From: CF-39 sp035651155
GTDB lineage: Bacteria; Chloroflexota; Limnocylindria; P2-11E
DNA length: 64,000 bases
NCBI GenBank assembly: GCA_035651155.1
Contig: DASRGG010000005.1
Span: 62,001-126,000, forward strand
Direction of reading: 5' to 3'
The translations under genes were made by a program, and so were the position numbers. This document shows, in pieces, positions 60,700 to 64,000 of the stretch. The notes under the pieces were generated by a model. It had not been told where the DNA came from. It did not search any database and saw nothing but the letters and a program-made list of their open reading frames with translations. Position 1 is the stretch's first letter. The number at the start of each line of letters is the position of its first letter.

Positions 60700-61746
60700 T
60701 CAGTTCGCCGTGATCCGCCCGGACGCCGCGCTGCTCTTGGTGTTGCCGGCGTTGTCGGTCGTCGTGACGTAGAAGCAGTACTTCTTGTTCGACACCAGGC
60801 CGGTGACCGTGTAGCTCGTCGCGGCCGCGCTCACGGCGTACGACGTCGGGTAGTTCGCGGCGTTCACCGCGGGGCAGGCGCCGGGCCCGGCGGCCGAACG
60901 ATGGATGGTCTGGCTCGCGACACCCGACAGCGCGTCCGTCCCCTTCGCCCACGAGAGATCGATCTCGCCGTTGCCCTGGCCAGCCACCCCGGTGATGCCT
61001 GTCGCCGCCGTCGGGCTCGTGAGGTCGATCTTCACCGTCTGGTTCGCGCTCGCGCTGGCGTTGCCGGCGGCGTCGGTGCCGAAGTACGCGACGGTGTGGC
61101 CGGCGCTTTCGCCGCTGACGTTGAAGGTCACACCGGCCCCGCCCGTCGAGACCTGGCCACCGGCGTCCACGTTGCGCGTGACCGAGCCCATACCGGTGCC
61201 GGTGTCGACACCGCTCACCGTGACGGAGACCGTGGCGTTGAACCAGCCCGCGCAGCTGCCGCCGTTGCAGGTGATCGACATCGTGGGCGCGGTGCGGTCG
61301 GAGATCCCGTTCTGCGCCGTGCTGTTGGCGCTGGTGAACGTGCCGCCGCCGGTCACCTTCGCCTGGATGACGTACTGGTACGTGCCGTCGGCCGGCGGCG
61401 TGTCCGAGTACGCGAGCCCCGCGGTCGTCGCGATCTGCGCGTAGGGGCCACCGGCCGGACCGCGCAGCACGTTGTAGCTGAGCGTGTGACCGGTGCCGGG
61501 CGCCGTCGGCGTCGCGGTCCAGGAGAGGTTCACGACGCCACCGGCGCTCGAGGCCGGCGCGCTCTGCGAGGCCGGCGGCTGCACGAGCAGCGTGCTCACG
61601 TGGTTGCCCGGGTTCGTGCTCGTCGTGGCGAAGGTCGCGCCCGTGTCGCCCGAGACGATGCCGGCGAGCGCGAGCGTGACCATCAGCACGAATGCGAGCG
61701 CCAGAAGGCGATCGCCCTGCGACCGGAACGCGCTCCCCATGGCCAT
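60700..61746 (-). CDS. Exported Fn3-like protein with a SipW-type signal region
   Basis: A 348-residue exported protein. The N-terminal hydrophobic segment (LLALAFVLMVTLALAGIVSG) is followed by TGATFATTSTNPGN, much like the cleavage region of TasA/camelysin-type proteins. Two Fn3-like beta domains follow (NLSWTATPTAPGTGHTLSYNVLRG; EIDLSWAKGTDALSGVASQTIHRS), with a Big_3-like middle (GAGVTFNVSGESAGHTVAYFGTDAAGN). The ATG 61746 is 1 nt after the sipW stop, so it is probably cut by that peptidase and belongs to the same matrix system. Confidence 0.7.
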   Translation of the reverse strand: MAMGSAFRSQGDRLLALAFVLMVTLALAGIVSGDTGATFATTSTNPGNHVSTLLVQPPASQSAPASSAGGVVNLSWTATPTAPGTGHTLSYNVLRGPAGGPYAQIATTAGLAYSDTPPADGTYQYVIQAKVTGGGTFTSANSTAQNGISDRTAPTMSITCNGGSCAGWFNATVSVTVSGVDTGTGMGSVTRNVDAGGQVSTGGAGVTFNVSGESAGHTVAYFGTDAAGNASASANQTVKIDLTSPTAATGITGVAGQGNGEIDLSWAKGTDALSGVASQTIHRSAAGPGACPAVNAANYPTSYAVSAAATSYTVTGLVSNKKYCFYVTTTDNAGNTKSSAASGRITAN

Positions 61747-61747
61747 G

Positions 61748-62365
61748 TCAGGCCACCTGCGTCCGCCGGTGCGTCGTGCGGAGCCAGCTCATGTGCGCGT
61801 TCCAGGCCTCGTCCGCGTCGGCGGCGACGAGGACCGGCGTGCGCTCGACCCGGCGGAGCGCGATCGGCTGCGGGGCCTTCGCCGCCGTCTCCTTGCGGAG
61901 GACGAGGGCGCCGGCGCATGCGAAGAACGTGATCGCCGCGATGAGCGTGAGCGCGAGCCGCCAGTAGGCCTGGACGCCGAACGCGACGTACCCGGCCACC
62001 GGGACGCTCCCGCGGACGATGCCGACCTCGCCGGGGAACCACTTGTCCTCGGGATCCGCGACGAGGTTCGCGTCGCCCTTGGTCGTGAAGGTGAGTCCGG
62101 CCGAGCTGCGACCGATCGAGGTGACCCGGTGGGTCGTGGTCTGGCCGTACTGCTGGAAGGTGATGACGTCCCCGACCTTGATCTCCGACGGGCTCACCGG
62201 CTGGACGAGCACGAGCGATCCCTTGTGGATGCTCGGCTCCATCGAGCCGCCCGTGACGATGTAGGTGCCGAGGCCGAGGACGCGGATCCCGACGAACGCG
62301 AGGCAGAGCACGAAGAGGGCGGCGAAGGCCGCCAGCGAGAGGATGTTCCCGATCGTCTTCGTCAT
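61748..62365 (-). CDS. SipW-type (ER-like) signal peptidase I
   Basis: A 205-residue membrane protease. The catalytic serine Ser41 is in GGSMEPSIHKGSLVLV after the first membrane helix. His79 in QTTTHRVTSI stands at the position where bacterial-type enzymes have lysine, which defines the ER/SipW type. A second helix follows (RLALTLIAAITFFACAGALVL). SipW enzymes process TasA-like fibre proteins. A candidate substrate gene lies on each side: tasA upstream and the Fn3-like gene downstream. Confidence 0.85.
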   Translation of the reverse strand: MTKTIGNILSLAAFAALFVLCLAFVGIRVLGLGTYIVTGGSMEPSIHKGSLVLVQPVSPSEIKVGDVITFQQYGQTTTHRVTSIGRSSAGLTFTTKGDANLVADPEDKWFPGEVGIVRGSVPVAGYVAFGVQAYWRLALTLIAAITFFACAGALVLRKETAAKAPQPIALRRVERTPVLVAADADEAWNAHMSWLRTTHRRTQVA

Positions 62366-62408
62366 CTTCGTGCTCCTTTCCTGCTCGTTCGGTCTTCAGA
62401 CGCGGGGA

Positions 62409-62441
62409 CCGGGGCGGTCCCTCCCAGCCGGACCGCCCCGG
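62409..62441 (-). terminator. 12-bp perfect hairpin between tasA-like and sipW-like genes
   Basis: CCGGGGCGGTCC (62409-62420) and GGACCGCCCCGG (62430-62441) pair perfectly around nine bases. It lies 10 nt after the tasA-like stop on the minus strand. No T run follows, so it is probably a leaky terminator or a 3' stabiliser that lets the fibre protein be made in excess over the peptidase. Confidence 0.55.
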
Positions 62442-62451
62442 CCAGGGAGGG

Positions 62452-62985
62452 CTACTTGGCCGAGCCGGCCAGCTGCGTCGCCGTGTACGTGATCGTGAAG
62501 TCCTGCGTGAGGCTCTGGAACGTGTTGCCGGCCGAGCTCGGGAAGCTGAAGTCGTACGTGAGCGTGTCCGTGGCGCCCGCCGCGATCGTGCCCGAGGCCG
62601 CGAGCGTCATGTTCTTCAGCGCGCCGGTGTAGAGGACCGTCGCGCCACGCTTGACCGTGACCTGGAGGCCGTTGGTCGTGTCCGACCACAGGAGCGTGTT
62701 CGCCGTCGCGCTGACCGCGGCGGTGTAAGTGAACGGCGCGTTGCCGCTGTTCGTGACGACGACCGTGCGGCTCGCGGTGTCGCCGGGAACGAGGTTGGTG
62801 ATGTTGATGAGGTCATTGGCGTTCGGCTTGTCGTTGCTCATCGAGAGGGTCGCCGATCCGAACGTGTTGCTCGGGTTCGTGCTCGTCGCGGTGAAGTTCG
62901 CGGAGGTCTTGTCGGCGGTGGCGGTGAGGCCGAGCAGGACCAGTCCCGCGAGCGCCATGCCAGCCAGAAGGTTGAGCTTGCGCAT
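62452..62985 (-). CDS. TasA/camelysin (CalY)-like fibre protein
   Basis: A 177-residue exported protein. The N-terminus KLNLLAGMALAGLVLLGLTA followed by KTSANFTATSTNPSNTF is typical of TasA/CalY, where cleavage is done by SipW. The rest (ITNLVPGDTASRTVVVTNSGNAPFTYTAAVS) is the jelly-roll beta fold of that family. In Bacillus, TasA forms biofilm matrix fibres; a similar role here is inference. It lies just upstream of the sipW-like gene with a hairpin between. Confidence 0.78.
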   Translation of the reverse strand: MRKLNLLAGMALAGLVLLGLTATADKTSANFTATSTNPSNTFGSATLSMSNDKPNANDLINITNLVPGDTASRTVVVTNSGNAPFTYTAAVSATANTLLWSDTTNGLQVTVKRGATVLYTGALKNMTLAASGTIAAGATDTLTYDFSFPSSAGNTFQSLTQDFTITYTATQLAGSAK

Positions 62986-63216
62986 CCAGGTTGTCCCCTT
63001 CTCTTTCCGCTCCGCCGGTTCGCTCTCGTGTTCCTGGTCGGGCGGTTCTTGTCTTCGGGGGTCAGGTTCGGCCCTGCCGGAGCGCGCTCCATCGGCGTTC
63101 AGGGGGAGGAAGGGTCCTTCGTTGGTCGTAGTCCCAGGAAGGAGAACCGCCAGGGATCACCCGTTGGTATCACGCGCGTCCTCCCGGAGGAGTAGGCCGC
63201 GCGCCGGGAAGGCGCC

Positions 63217-63546
63217 TCAGCCCTGCTGGCGGCTCTTCGCGAGGCGCTCGCCGAAGGCGGACCCGCCACCGGCCCAGAGGTTCAGCATCTCGATGCGCCG
63301 CTTGCTCCAGCCGCGCGCGCGCCACCAGAACGCGGTGGCGGCGGTGAGGGCGACGAAGCAGGCGCCGGGGAAGACGACCTCCTGGAGGGCCACGAACAGG
63401 TCGAACCGGTGCGCCACGATCCCGAGCGCGAGCAGGACGAGCGCCTCGACCTCCGCGACGATCAGGAGGAAGACGAGGGCGAAGGAGGCCGCGCCGAAGA
63501 TCTTCTTGGCGCGGTAGGGGAACGCGACGTCGAGAAGGCCACCCAC
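63217..63546 (-). CDS. Small membrane protein of unknown function
   Basis: A 109-residue protein with two or three membrane helices (FGAASFALVFLLIVAEVEALVLLALGIVA; VFPGACFVALTAATAFWWR) and a basic C-terminal tail (RGWSKRRIEMLNLWAGGGSAFGERLAKS). No family is recognised. It lies 63 nt downstream of the purA stop, on the same strand. The start GTG 63546 is proposed from the reading frame. Confidence 0.5.
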   Translation of the reverse strand: MGGLLDVAFPYRAKKIFGAASFALVFLLIVAEVEALVLLALGIVAHRFDLFVALQEVVFPGACFVALTAATAFWWRARGWSKRRIEMLNLWAGGGSAFGERLAKSRQQG

Positions 63547-63609
63547 GTCCGGCGGACTATCGGCCCTGGCGGGAGCCCGAGCAAGCCCCCCAACGTGTGG
63601 AGAACCGCG

Positions 63610-64000
63610 TCATAGCAGCGTGGCGCTGCGTTCCGGGCCGATGCCGACCATGCCGATGGGCGCGCCGACGGTGTGCTCGATCTTCTCGAGGTACGCCCGT
63701 GCCGCGGCCGGAAGGTGCGCACGGTCGGAGACGCCGTCGAGAGACGAGCTCCAGCCGGAGCAACGCTCGTACACGGGTGTGACGCGCTCGAGGAGCGCGG
63801 TCGGCGGCATGTCCGTGGTCCGCTTCCCGTCGAGGTCGTAGCCGACGCAGAACGGGATCTCCTCGTAGGCGCCGAGCACGTCGAGCTTCGTCACCGCGAT
63901 CTCGGTGAAGGCGTTGAGGCGGTGCGCGTGCCGCGCGGCGACCGCGTCGAACCATCCGACGCGTCGCGGCCGTCCGGTCGTCGCTCCGTACTCGTTCGCC
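63610..64000 (-). CDS. purA: Adenylosuccinate synthetase (C-terminal part, cut by the window end)
   Basis: The C-terminal ~129 codons of PurA, which makes adenylosuccinate from IMP, aspartate and GTP. GRPRRVGWFDAVAARHAHRLN and TKLDVLGAYEEIPFCVGYDL are diagnostic, with the base-binding region ending GPERSATLL. The gene continues beyond the right edge. It is on the same strand as the purine cluster and may begin it. Confidence 0.92.
   Translation of the reverse strand, partial: ANEYGATTGRPRRVGWFDAVAARHAHRLNAFTEIAVTKLDVLGAYEEIPFCVGYDLDGKRTTDMPPTALLERVTPVYERCSGWSSSLDGVSDRAHLPAAARAYLEKIEHTVGAPIGMVGIGPERSATLL

Overview
The window is high-GC DNA densely packed with bacterial genes. I infer a peptidoglycan-containing, probably Chloroflexota-like organism. 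The grounds are the high GC, the PurS/PurQ/small-PurL form of FGAM synthase, a TasA/SipW pair, and envelope proteins carrying repeats I associate with that phylum. No rRNA or tRNA gene is visible, so the placement rests on gene content only.

Region 1 (1-14.9 kb) is a surface polysaccharide cluster: glycosyltransferases, two methyltransferases, a Wzx-type flippase, a PLP sugar aminotransferase, a coupled trio (asparagine synthase-like amidotransferase, polysaccharide deacetylase, formyltransferase), a sugar epimerase, a WbpM/CapD-type dehydratase and a Wzy/ligase-TPR membrane protein. A perfect hairpin at 14871-14900 separates it from the next region.

Region 2 (14.9-30.4 kb) holds secreted surface proteins (an Ig-like repeat protein with a strong ribosome site), an anti-sigma/beta-propeller protein, an ECF sigma factor with two secreted or membrane partners, a Kelch protein and a large PGRP-type amidase. 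Small toxin-antitoxin loci lie among them. Several are visibly decayed: a HEPN toxin truncated beside an intact MNT gene, and a vapB with two in-frame stops beside an intact vapC. One vapBC pair looks intact.

Region 3 (30.4-43.2 kb) is the cell-wall region: a SpoIID/LytB protein, a subtilisin-like protease, mreC, mreB (no mreD next to them), an NlpC/P60 hydrolase, radC, a zinc-ribbon membrane protein and a GDP-mannose 4,6-dehydratase-like protein. The amidase, SpoIID and protease share about 15 copies of one roughly 110-residue repeat domain.

Region 4 (43.2-64 kb) is a purine biosynthesis cluster on the minus strand. In transcription order it is purA (cut by the window end), a small membrane gene, tasA, sipW and an Fn3-like secreted protein, then guaB, guaA, purD, purE, a 36-codon ORF, purB, purC, purS, an insertion, purQ, an MNT-HEPN fusion gene, purL, purF, purM, purN and a Fic gene. 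Most neighbours overlap by 4 nt (ATGA or GTGA). The insertion (51.2-53.3 kb) carries a transposase remnant and two exported proteins and splits purS from purQ. The most unusual element is the MNT-HEPN fusion with altered catalytic motifs, coupled to purL inside the purine operon.
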